Assembly: GCA_014871385.1 (NCBI GenBank)
Contig: CM026431.1
Coordinates: 9,526,739 to 9,590,738, forward strand
Direction of reading: 5' to 3'
DNA: 64,000 nt
From: Ceratodon purpureus
Lineage: Eukaryota; Streptophyta; Bryopsida; Pseudoditrichales; Ditrichaceae
Notes under the pieces: model-generated
Told to the model about the DNA's origin: nothing
Database searches by the model: none
What the model saw: the letters and a program-made list of their open reading frames with translations, nothing else
Translations under genes and position numbers: made by a program
Shown: positions 19,286 to 30,800 of the stretch, piece by piece
Layout of the letters: every line of letters starts with the position of its first letter
Numbering within the stretch: the first letter of the stretch is position 1

Positions 19286-19771
19286 CTAAGCATCTCGGAG
19301 ATCTCTGGTGAGGAGGCATCGATCGAGAGCGCCCTTGACGGCCTCGGCAACGAGCTTCGCCATGGCGAGCTGCGTGTCCATGATGCACTTGTAGCGCTGC
19401 GTCTCCACGTCCATGATGGACCTGTAGCGCTGGGTCTCCATGTCCAGGGTCAATTTCGCCACCTGAGTGTCGTGCTCCACGGCCGCCTTCCTCGACTCGA
19501 CCTTCATGGTCTCAATCCTGATGTACGCCTCCGTGAACTTGTTGATCGCGTCTGCAACTTCGGAGGATTCGTATTCTCCTTCCTCATCACTGGCCCCAAC
19601 TCGGCGCCTCTTCCTCCTCCCCCCCTCCCCGCCCTCCCTTCGCTGCTCGCAAGCTGACGTCTCGGTTGAAGGCTCCCCGCTTGAGGAAGACGAACCTCCC
19701 GGCGCTGGAGCTCCACCATTTGCGACATTCACCACATCCCGTTGCGCATCTGCTGGAACATTATCACCCAT
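19286..19771 (-). CDS. Trihelix-tail-like coiled-coil protein lacking the DNA-binding domain
   Basis: 161 residues from the ATG at 19771-19769. The N-terminal half is low-complexity (Gly, Ser, Pro, Glu) with a basic cluster RRKRRR that could be a nuclear localisation signal, followed by an acidic D-E-E-G-E-Y-E-S-S-E patch. The C-terminal half is a long amphipathic helix with I-N-K-F-T-E-A-Y-I-R-I-E-T-M-K and an 11-residue tandem repeat (ETQRYRSIMD, then ETQRYKCIMD). Plant trihelix proteins of the ASIL type end in a very similar helix after an acidic linker, but the Myb/SANT-like domain that should precede it is absent. A TATA-like element lies about 110 bases upstream, so this looks like a complete small gene and not a 3' exon. 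Role unknown; it could bind trihelix partners by coiled-coil pairing. Confidence 0.6.
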   Translation of the reverse strand: MGDNVPADAQRDVVNVANGGAPAPGGSSSSSGEPSTETSACEQRREGGEGGRRKRRRVGASDEEGEYESSEVADAINKFTEAYIRIETMKVESRKAAVEHDTQVAKLTLDMETQRYRSIMDVETQRYKCIMDTQLAMAKLVAEAVKGALDRCLLTRDLRDA

Positions 19772-19879
19772 GGCTCCAGGATTTCCAATCTCAGGCAAAA
19801 CCAAACTTCTCAAAAAAAGCAAAGACCATAAGAAACTCTCGAACCCTGGAACAAAGATGGGCTATGGCCGGAGCCTGAG

Positions 19880-19888
19880 CTACTTATA
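19880..19888 (-). promoter_or_regulatory. TATA-like box of the coiled-coil gene
   Basis: Minus strand reads TATAAGTAG here, 109-117 bases before the ATG at 19771, a suitable distance for a TATA box plus an unspliced leader of about 80 bases. Confidence 0.45.
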
Positions 19889-20656
19889 CTAACGTATGGT
19901 GCACGGATTTGGCTCCTAAAACTAGTCGACATGGCAAACGATCCGGACAGAACTCAAGTCATCTGGCCGATCCATCATTCCGCAGGCAAACGTACAGTCC
20001 TCAATTGTGCAGGCGCATGTCATGAAGGCCTATGAGTTCGCATATGAATTGACACTCCATCTGCCCTACATGGGCCCGAGGCTCAGCGTGGCTTCGGCCA
20101 TAAGCGGATCGTTTCTTCGCTTAGCCTGACTATAGTCCAAATCACTACACTATTCACTACCCATACCGGTTGTTTTCAGCTCCTAATTTAGAGAATTGAT
20201 AGTTTTTCCGGTAAGGCTTGTTGAATTCCAGATTAGCAGCCAAGAGACAACATGGGGTGGAAAGGATTGCGAATACTTGCTGCCATGCCTTCGTTGGGAG
20301 TTCGATTTTCTAGCAAGGAAGTGAGAATGGCCTCTCAGGTGCAATCATGTGAGGTCGATGTTGGGATGGATCATTCGAGGATGATTAATGTGGGTAGAAT
20401 GTTGAAATCATGCAGAGAATTGTTGCTGCACTTTTGCAGTGATGGCTAATTCTCGTCCGCCGTTATGTTGATTGCCCAGCGGATAATGGACAGAAGCAGT
20501 CGCAGAGTTGTCCGAGAAAGGATTTCTAACTGCAGATCATTTGCAAATATAGAAGGTTATGGCGTGGAATCATTAATTGAGTCTTCGTGAGTAGTGACCT
20601 TGGTTGGAAGCCAATCTGCTGCTGATTGTGGGGAATTATTCGGCATTTGAGCTGGC
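19889..20656. other. Divergent intergenic region
   Basis: Lies between the minus-strand coiled-coil gene and the plus-strand reductase, so it carries both promoters. The 65-codon ATG frame at 20252-20449 has no recognisable motif and may be a leader ORF or chance. Confidence 0.5.
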
Positions 20657-22586
20657 ATGGGGGCAGATATGGCGAGTGGGAAAACAGTATGCGTGACAGG
20701 GGCGAACGGTTTCATTGCGTCGTGGCTGGTCAAGCTGTTGCTGGAGAGAGGGTACACTGTGAAGGGCACAATCCGGAACGCAGGTATGCTTGTGTGATGG
20801 CAGGTTCTTCGTTTTCCAGTTTAGGGTTTTGGTTCTGTCGGGTGAAGGATGCAGTTGAATTCTGTTGGGTTTGGCTCCGAGAAATTTATGTGCAGGCACT
20901 TCGGATGAGTTGATTTCCATTGTTTTGACTGCTCAGAGAAATCTAAGCATTTGCTGAATCTTCCTGGCGCAAGTGAGCGTCTCCAGCTCATCGAAGCCGA
21001 TCTTCTTAAGCCTGGTGCCTTTGACTCCGCTGTGCAGGGCTGTGATGGCGTCTTCCACACCGCATCGCCGTTCTTTTACAACGTCACTGACCCTGATGTT
21101 CGTCACTTGTCTCCTCTTTCATTGAGAGCGTCTTCCTGTTCAACATGTTCAGCCATTCCATGACCTACATTACAATTTGATTACCTGGATGGGGTATTCT
21201 TTCTTGCAGGCCGAGCTTCTGGATCCTGCTGTGAAGGGAACACTGAATGTGTTAGAATCGTGCGCCAAAGCACGAACGAAAAAGATTGTGTTAACTTCCT
21301 CTGTAGCAGCTGTTGCCTATACTCCCAAACGGATAGGTGCAAGCGTTGTGGACGAGAGCTTCTTCAGTGACATTGACTTGTGCCGAAAGGAGCAGGTAAT
21401 CTAAGTTGTTCCCTGATATAATCCGTTTAAACCATCACTGGCTGAGTATGGTTGTACTTCTACAAAAATTCGTCATGTTAGCAATTTAGAGGGGATTCCA
21501 ACGCACCTAAATACACAATATTCAGATATGGTATGAAGTTGTGAGGATTCAGATTCTTGTAGGTGCACCATCTGCTATCAAGAGCAGGCTCTATTGTACA
21601 GTACAGTACAGTGGCTGCACATTTTGTAAAGATCTCTAAATCAATTCGTAAATCAGTTCTCTAAATCGGCTGGTTGTTGATTCGGGTTCCTCAATCTTAG
21701 TAACCGTATCCTCCCTCACTAGAGAACGACACTAAATCACAAGTTTTGTATGATGTTGCAGAGATGGTATGTGTTGTCAAAGACACTAGCGGAGTTGGCA
21801 GCGTGGGACTTCGTGAAAGAGCACAACCTGAATATGGTAGCAGTCAATCCGACTATGGTTTTAGGCCCCTTGCTGCAAGCCTGCATGAACTCCAGCAATG
21901 AGTTACTTCTAGAATATCTGAACGGTAAGTATTCAAATCTATTGTTCTTGTGGTTCTTTTTCTGTGTGGGTAGCATTGAATTTATCTTCTGCTCCTTCAG
22001 TTTTGATTCATAAAGCTCCTGATCTGGGAGCATTCCAGTATCAAGTTGAAACACGGATAGTTATGACTTGTTGAATGACATGTATGGCAGGCACTAGCAA
22101 GTCGTTCCCCAACCTTGCTGTGGGATGGGTTGGCGTGGAGGACGTAGCCCTGGCTCATCTTTTGGTGTATGAGAACCCGAAATCAGAGGGTCGGTACATC
22201 TGCAACGAGCGCGTACTTCATTATGGCGACTTTGTGTCTCTGCTATCAAAGCTTTACCCTCAGTACCCTGTTGTGGCCAAGTAAGACCTTCACTATTTCC
22301 TTCCTCTTCATTGCATCACAAAATGGTAAGAATGTGAAAGTTCACTTCTATGTTTTTGCTTGCACCCTCTATTTTCAGCCAGACAAGCAGTACATGAGCT
22401 GGTGAAGATCATCAACCTGTTAGTAAAACGTTTCTGTTTCACAGGGACGCAGATGACTCTCCGAGGATTCCTGCACATGAGCTGTCCAACGAGAAACTGA
22501 AAAACCTTGGGCTCACTTTTCGTTCTTTGGAGGAGGTTGTTCACGAGACTGTTGCGTGTTTGAAAGAGCTCAAGTATCTGGAATGA
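20657..22586 (+). CDS. Cinnamoyl-CoA reductase-like / DFR-family SDR
   Basis: Six exons: 20657-20783, 20937-21097, 21210-21395, 21762-21924, 22091-22280, 22445-22586. All borders are GT-AG, phases agree, and the product has 322 residues, the usual CCR length. Residues 13-23 ([11 protein letters not shown]) form the glycine-rich NADP site; Arg40 in G-T-I-R-N fits NADPH preference. Ser126/127 (VLTSS), Tyr161 and Lys165 (WYVLSK) are the catalytic set of extended short-chain dehydrogenases. True CCRs usually carry N-W-Y-C-Y-G-K; here it is R-W-Y-V-L-S-K, so this is better called CCR-like. Such enzymes reduce hydroxycinnamoyl-CoA esters or related carbonyls in the cytosol, in phenylpropanoid metabolism. 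The ATG at 20657 (G at -3 and +4) is preferred over the in-frame ATG at 20669. Confidence 0.9.
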
Positions 22587-23318
22587 ATTCATGTTTTTGC
22601 ACAAAGAAAAGAGCGTGCTGCGAGTTCCCAATACTTGGGATTTTAGTTGAATGCTGTGAGTAGTAGGTGATTGCGGGTATCATGTCATAAATTATGTAAC
22701 TAAAGAACTATTTAAGTATCTGGTAAAAAAATTCAGCTCATTGTAAGGTCAGTGTTTCAGAAAATGCTAGTTTCTACGATTTCTGTTATTTTATTGTTTG
22801 AAGGCAAGTCAATTGTTTTGGTAGTGGTTGATAGTGGCAACTTCAATGTCAAATGCTGTTGGTGAGTTGCATCCACATTTACAATACGTTTCTTTATTGA
22901 TCTAGAACTCCCATTGATCACTAAGTGCCAGGGCTACAAAATATAACTGTTCTTTTGACCCACCAACAAATGTACTCAATTTGGCAGTATAAACAGTGAA
23001 ACCAGTTTTCTGGTCTTGTAAGATGTAATCTTTATTGGCAAAGAATCAAAAGGACGCATAAACAATTGGAACTTATTGATTGAGATCTGAAAATCTCCAA
23101 CTCATTAGCTTCTGTAAAATGGACATGTGAATCATTTTGCTACTAAGACGCTGACCCTGAGTGTGATTTGCAGTACTGTATACACAAATCACAGTTGACA
23201 AACCTGAAACAGATTATTCGGTTCTTATTTCAAAAAATTGGGTCCTCGACTCCTCAGAAGACGATTGAAAAATGTTGAATAAGCCTATACACAGGTCTGG
23301 TAAAAACCTAAGAATACT
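22587..23318. other. Convergent 3' flanks
   Basis: The reductase (plus) and the VPS13 gene (minus) converge here; the 730 bases hold both 3' untranslated regions. No other gene is seen. Confidence 0.7.
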
Positions 23319-24839
23319 TTAACTGATTACTGTGAAAGCAAGACTAGGAGAGGGTGGCTGGTGGTCCCGTTGAGCAAGGAAAGTTGAACCATTGTTCTGT
23401 ACTTTCCAGAGACTGCACGGCCATAAAGCAGCTGTAGAGGTGTACTCTGCGATTGGTGTTCGTTGCAAAGCAGATAGGGCAACACAATCCTTTCGCACAC
23501 AACTTACGACTCCTGGATCTGGTTCATAGTAATCAGGCACCACTACGCAACCTAAGGATACGTAACCCAGAGGAGGTCGCGGCTTCCAAATTGCTAGTGG
23601 CTCCCTCGTACCGTCGTGATCTCCATCTCGCCAAACCTGAAATCAAAATTTGATACATCTCTGTTAAAATAGCGTATTCTCATCGTCATTGCTGTCATTT
23701 TTGTTTGTCGTCCCTTACACAGATGCAAGTAAGGTACAATGTTAGATGAAGACAGTTTTGAATCGAATAATAGCACTATCCAAACCACCCATTCTCAGAA
23801 TACAAAATGGAAGCAAAATATTCGATTTTTCTCTGTGCAAGATTATCAGAACGAGGAGCTTCCCGTACCAAGTCAAAACCCACTGGAGGGATAAATTTCC
23901 CGTCGTGGTCATCGTGATACACCATAGCAAGTTCTGGTGAACTATAGGAAGTCTGCACGATATCCCCCACTGACACGTACCTGAATGCATCAAAGACAAT
24001 CTATTCAGTAATTTCGCAAAAGTGCTGATTAGTCTACTGATACAGCCCTTCCCTATCCTATACCGTTCTCAATTGGCACGTTGATATTCCCAAAGCTCTC
24101 AAACTAAGTTTATGAAACAAACTTCTAGAGTAGTTCATGATCGAGCAATCCACTCACCCCGACGGAGGAATTGGACGCCAGATAGAAATTTGAGAATTCT
24201 CGTTCCAAGGAGCTGCCTGCAAGACCAAAAACATCATCTTAAAACACATGTTGTATATCGAGGAGTTGATGGAGAGACCACTCCAACACTCAGGCAAATG
24301 GATGAGAAGACCTTCCCGTGCTCAATAGCATACAATGTGATGGTATGGAAAAACCACTCCATTTTTGAAAATTACCATCAATTCCAAAGTCTGAATTTAA
24401 TAAAAATGACTGCAGTTGGGTATTCAGCCTCATATTCTTAAAAACGTTATTTCTAAACTTCTCTACTTGCAGGCAGTAATAGCCCAAGGAAATCAACGTT
24501 CGTCAGAAGTACCTTATCCCACCACAATAGTTCAAAATCACTTATAAGCCTCCCTATATGTACAGATTCCGTAGAAGTCCCTGCATGTTGGGATGTCCCA
24601 AGCAGCTCCTGTGTCTTTGATGGAACTTGAGAAACTTGCGGCATATCAAGCATTGCTTGACTGGCAGATCCAATCAAAGCTCCGAAAGTTGCCATGACAG
24701 GCACAGCTATGGGAGCAGCTGGTCCCGCCAATAGTCCTAGCGCTGCTCCAGATGCAGCCCCTGCTCCTGCACCTGCATAAGGCTTTCTTGCTGAGGATTT
24801 CTTCAGTAATCCCTGTTCCCCCACAAGTTCATACACGTA
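23319..24839 (-). other. VPS13: VPS13 exons 64-67: Gly/Ala helix and final VPS62-like repeats
   Basis: Exons 24513-24839, 24158-24216, 23869-23980 and 23319-23636 (residues 4348-4618). Exon 64 encodes a Gly/Ala-rich hydrophobic stretch (GAGAGAASGAALGLLAG) that could insert into a membrane. The last exons restore two W-x-P-x-x-P-x-G-Y-x-x-x-G-[D/C] repeats, the D form (SIWRPIPPSGYVSVGD across the 65/66 junction) and then the C form (WKPRPPLGYVSLGC), followed by S-L-W-K-V-Q-N-N and the stop. Confidence 0.9.
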
Positions 24840-27800
24840 CTGCATGATACATACTCTATGCAAGAACACGCATCAAATACACATCCTACTAAATAATTAA
24901 TATATTGTAATAAAAGAAAGCCGTTTCTCATTAGTCGGAGACATTGGAGAATTTACCAAGAATTCCCATCTTTCTGTAATGTGTTTTTGTGAGTCACAAA
25001 TGACTGAGCTGTTCACAAAGACGTTCTTTACAATTAGATAAGGTAATGGACCATGACAAAACTAAATCATAAATACAGATAAAGTGAAGTAATGATTCAT
25101 TAACTTAAAACAGTGCCACCATCAGAATCATCAACCATTCAGAGACAGAAGGCCAAGATGGTTGTTCCTGGGTACCTGAGTTGCGTTGGACGATCGGCCT
25201 GGACCGTAAGTATTGTAAGCCTGCTGTATAGCATTGCGGATCTCGATTGCTTGTTTCGTGCCTGGATGGCACTTCACAACAAAAGCGGTATCCTTGTTGC
25301 GGGGTTCATTACCTTTGACACGAATTATGAGTCGAGAGGGCGGCATTTGCCGTGATTCTTCATTGCCGTAAGCTAATTCCATAGTCCGCAAGTCATCCCA
25401 CGTCACATCCCATGTGATAGTACATGGTTCTTTGAGAAGGTCGGGCTTCTTTTGCTGGATCAGACTTGTTGGGTGCTGCATACAATATAAACACAAACGT
25501 TACTAACGTAAAAACAGAGAAAAGATAGTATCATGGACATCCCTTGGCTCGCAGATGAGTAACGAAATAAAACCGTACCCAACGAATTCACACTAGCCAA
25601 GAAATAACTGTACTTTTACTTGCCTAAATTTGTAACACGACACTGGCCGTGCAGCAAAATAAAGGAAATCGGTTCTAAACACTGCTACATTCTAAAATCA
25701 GGAACAACTTACTTGTAGTAAAATCACTCTACGATGTGTGATGGTGAGGGTACGCCCTTTTGGCAAATTGAAGTGATCTTCGTAGGCATCGGACATCGCA
25801 AACTTCCCTCTTACTCTAAAGAAGTCAACGGGTCCAAACATAGTCCCTCTTTCAGCTAACTGCATCAAGACCTGATGGAAAAATTCGTAAAACATGTCAG
25901 ATTGATGTTGATTAGGTGAACGACATAAACAATGACGGAAAGAAACAAATTTGACAACTGTAGGTAGAGAAGAACTGTCTCACCTGTCCTCGTGCCTTAT
26001 ACTCGTCATAAAGACGCAACACCTTGTCACCTCCAATTACACGAGGCAGCCGCCGTCTTAAAGCCTGCTGTTCGAAAGTGATGGCAGCAGTAAGCTTCAT
26101 CCGAGTTGCGTTGGCGCCCTCGGTAGTTTTGGAGAGTAAATCTAGCGCCCCACTCAAGGGCTGGATACCCACTCCAATCACTCCTTTTCCTACACCTTGA
26201 AGGAATCCTTCCACTCCAGACTTCTGAGCACCTTCGAAAGGTTTTGTAACAATGCCTGTTAAACCGCGAAACAAGCCTTTCGCAAACGCTTCTCCTCCCT
26301 CGCGAATACCTTCACCTAGATCTTCAACATTCGCCTGTTCCATGGATTTAAATTTAGGGCACATTGGATTGAAACAGCAGATTAATTTCAGCAATCTCGT
26401 ATCCAGTTAACTACAACCTTTGGACCAGTTCAGAGCACCCAGGCAAAAGGATAAAGTTTGAAGTGATCTAAATTGTCCTAGTATGTACCACATTCCAATT
26501 GCATACGAAACTTAAGACATAATAGTAACAATAGCGTTTTGAATTTAGTGTTGGATGTTTAAACTTGGTTAGAGAATCTGTAACAATGGATTTCAACAAA
26601 CCTGTTTCTGACGGCCGCGTATGAACTTCTTGTCCATTGAAAGCGCAGCCACTCCCTTGCTCATGTTCCCAAGGGCGCTACTTGTGTTTCCAAGTATATC
26701 AACGCCAGACAGCAGTTGCAAAGGTTGACTCATTAAATCATTTCTCAAACTGCCAAAAGCAGCAGCCCACATTGCACTTTGCCGCATCGAAACGTCTTCG
26801 TGAACGCGTGGAGTAATACGTATCTGATAGTGACAATTGCAAAATGACGAAATCAGAATAATCTTTAAATTTCATTCCTGTGGGATTAGACATATTAAAC
26901 AAATAATTGAGAATTTCGAACTAATTTATGTCCGACACTTTACGCAACAGATATGCAACATCTTACAAATCCAACATCAAAAGATCAAGTTCGTGCCACT
27001 GTGAAAACAGCTCTCGTAACTTAGACCAACAAAACAATCATTATCCCCAGCTCCAACTTAACAAGTAGAATGCGAATGAACGTTTGCATGCACATACCGG
27101 CATTTCATGAGTGTTCCCTAATGATGTTATCAGTGTTCCCCAGAATCCAAGCATGCCTCGAGGCCTCTGTGCAGGAGCCATTGCTAGTGTGACCTTCAAA
27201 CGTATCTCCGTTGTATGAAGAAGCCTGCGAACAAAGAATGCAATCATTATATCCATTACAATCCTAAGGATAATAAACGAAGATCTAACAAAGCCTTGAA
27301 ATTTCCAAAAGAGAATTAACCAATCATCTAACGCCTAAACCGACTTGTCACTTCATTGACTCAGCAACCAACAAGAATCTTCACCACTAGATGGATAAAT
27401 ATCTTACCCTACTCTTATAATGGGGTCAATTGCAACAGCAGTTGTCTTGCTGCTACTCAAGCGCCCTAAGTCAACATGTTGAAACATCTCATGCAAACGC
27501 CAAATTATTGGTTCGTGAATGTTCACCAAAAACGACACATTTGGAACGTTCGGACCCTGCAAAACAATTACCCACCTCATCCTTAAGTGACTCATGCGGA
27601 AGGAAGTTGATATCTAAAGAGTAATTTGCACTTTCAAGATGATTATTACACGAGCATTCAATGGAAGCAAATCCCACCAGGAGTCATCATGAAGCCTGCG
27701 ACTAGGTGCTTAAATCGACCAAAAGAATTACGATTCCATGCCAAATGGGGGACGAAAATAAAATTAAATAGCATGTAAGAATTGGGTGAAAGAAGTAACT

Positions 27801-30800
27801 TTATGCAAGTACGTAAGAATGAGAAAATTAGAACCTGTATGCCAATGTAAGGGTAGAAAAAATAGTCCAAGACTCCATTGTCTTGCGTGGTAATGGTGCA
27901 CTTGAGGAGAAAATCAGGATGCGCCTGAGACTCTTGAAGCATGAAAAGGACAGGATATGGTGTCAGAGGTAACTGGTTGTCAATCTGAAGACTGTCTACC
28001 CGAATTTTCAACCTGCATCAGTACCACTCAAAAAATGTCAGGAAAAGGTAAACATTTAAGAGCTTACATTAAGTTCCTTCAGTTTCGTACAAGAGATAAG
28101 AGTACTTCATTATGCGACGACAGAAATCATTAGAGCAATTGCGAATTTCTGGAATATCTTAGAAACAAATTCACAATGCACTGACAACTACTAACTCGGA
28201 ACGGGACATTTCAGCTCACTGTCAGCTTCTTCTAATAATATAAAAAGAAACAACAACAATTTCTAGACTGAGCACTCGGCCAACCCTCCCAGCCTCGCTA
28301 AACAATAGTTTGACTAACCTGTTAGTTCCTGATCCCAATCCAGTTGCATAAGAAAGGACAAGGTTCTGAATGGACACATAGAGTAACTCTTCAGGAGTGT
28401 GATCGACAATCGAAAGTCCGAACTCTGCCAATTCAATGCTTGTATGGAACTGATTCTCTAAGTTGTGGAATTCAGGTGCTAGAGACCGAGGAGTTGTCGG
28501 GACTCCAGCAACCACCATGGACGTGTTATCAGTATTAGAGGTATAGTCCGCGACTCTGAAAACCTTTGTAAACCCCTCTGACATCACTGTTGCTCGAAGT
28601 GGAGCAGCAACCCCTCCACGAATAGAAGGGAAAGGCTGGTAATCAAACAGCTCGTCTAGGCGATATTCTATAGCAATCTGGGAATCGTATCCCTCTGGTA
28701 AGACTTCAAGTAGGTGGTCGCGGAGAAGATCCTCCCATGCAAAGGAAGCAGATGAACCAGGAAGTAACACCTTCCACGAACTATGATCACTGCCAGCTTG
28801 GCGGAACTTGATAGGTAAAACTGTAGATCGATTCTCCAATCTGCAATAGTGCACAAAGTCAGCGAAAGACCCTAAAACTTTAAATTCAAGTTGAACAAAT
28901 CAAATATCCTATACTTGCGATGAGACAAGACGATAGGAGAACATCAAGCGTAAAATTATCCCACGTTAAAATTCTCGCATGAACCAACACAAACTGACAG
29001 TTCAAAATTGAAGTAAAAGAACTTTACCGATATGGACTCTGACGAGCAGCAAGACGAAAAACTACAAAATATCTCGAGTCCTTGACCCCGTTGCGAACTT
29101 CGCCACGAATCACGAGACCTGGTCCACTTTGTTCAGCCTCAAGTTCAATATGAAAAATTCCTTCCGAATCAACGCTGAATGGGTGGCTCCACTTATAGCC
29201 GTCGACATTGACCTGTGGAATGCAGCAATGCACATATTTATAATATTCGAAACTATCCAAGAATGCGCAAATTGATGAAGGGCAGTAAAATGGTATCATA
29301 AATCTGAATCTCTTCTTCTAGTATTGAGAAATGAGGTTCTTGGATTACCTCCAAAAGCTCTAGCTCCTCTGTAGACTGCCAGAGAATGGGTTTAGGTGGA
29401 TCATTTGGATAGAATAACTCTTCATGCCTCGTATGACACTGACGTAAAGAGAGCCTTCTCCCCAGACGATTGACAAACAATGTGTGAGGTTGCACATGTA
29501 TGACCTGGAAAAGAATATTCAATCCGGAGAATATGAGTGGAAAAAGTCACTACAGCAACTTCACTAAAATGATCAACGGGACAAGAATGGAGAATGACGA
29601 AAGAGCACACCAGTCCCACTTAGCTATGTTTTACATCAGTATCATAAGATAGCATGATAACAAACTGAAGACACACACGTCTTTTGTAAAGTATAATTTA
29701 CAACGGTCACACATCAGAATCTCTACACTTCATGCTGCTTGCCTACATTCACAAATCAGATCAGTAAAAGATAAACACACCTTAGTGCGATCTGATGACA
29801 TGTCCAAAAATGCAGACAGTTTATGATAGGAACCGCCATCATCCTCAGCATTAAGATTGACTCTTTCCATCTGTAGCCAGGATCAGAGTGAAAAGTACAG
29901 AACAAAATTTATTAGTTACCTTTTACTGGAAAGATATTGCCAGAGGAATTCATCGAAGCACAAATGAAACAGAAACGAGAAAAAAATCCAAAATTAATTC
30001 CAGCAACAGACTAAATGAGAAAGTAAAACTCAAAGCGGAACAGTCAACATGCAAATGACCAAAATTAAAGGGTCCAGATTTACAGAAGCGGACAAACACA
30101 CTCAAGAGTACAATTGCATAGCCTATTGTTAGACATTAAGAATCTTACATTGCTTTCAAAGTCCCGAAATGAAAGAGCACGCTTAAAAATATTGCTGTTT
30201 GCAATAGCGATTGAAAGGCCTAGACGAGGCGACAGCAATCCATCCTCAGAGCGAGAGGACAATGACAGCCCTCCTATGCGATCAGAGTAGGCCTGGAGAG
30301 AGAGCATCACAGGAGTGCCAGTCATATCCTCCACTTTTTCAAAATAACCAACCACTCTGTGCAACTGTGAAGCATGCTTTGCTCCAGAATGATTGGGTCG
30401 ACGAGCAGCCTGCTTTGCAGCTTTGGCTGCCCTCGATAACCATGTCAGATCCCCCGTTGAGTCATTGTTGGGTTCAATCTCAACAAGCCGATATGCTAGT
30501 GGGAGGCAAGCGTCGTTCCGTAGCCAATACGGAACAAACAAGCGCACAATCTTGGCAGCCGCACTGCTTCCTCCAAAATCATGTTCCAGACTGACTCTCA
30601 ACCGCCTGCACAATAGAGTTGTTGACGTGTGAGATCTCTGATCTAAAAGTGACTTTCAACCTTCTTCTTAAGAACACAAGCAGCAGCATTTGTGATTAAC
30701 AGTAATCACCAAGTGAGAGAATTTTCCTCACTGATAAACAGCTTTCAAATTACAGATGACAAAAAGGGATAGAACTGAACTGATTACATGAAGAACATAT

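Noticed and set aside
20252-20449. 65-codon ATG frame upstream of the reductase
   Set aside because: No motif or conservation evidence; may be a leader ORF but cannot be supported.
21595-21612. TACAG trinucleotide-like short repeat in reductase intron 3
   Set aside because: Only three short units; ordinary intron microsatellite.
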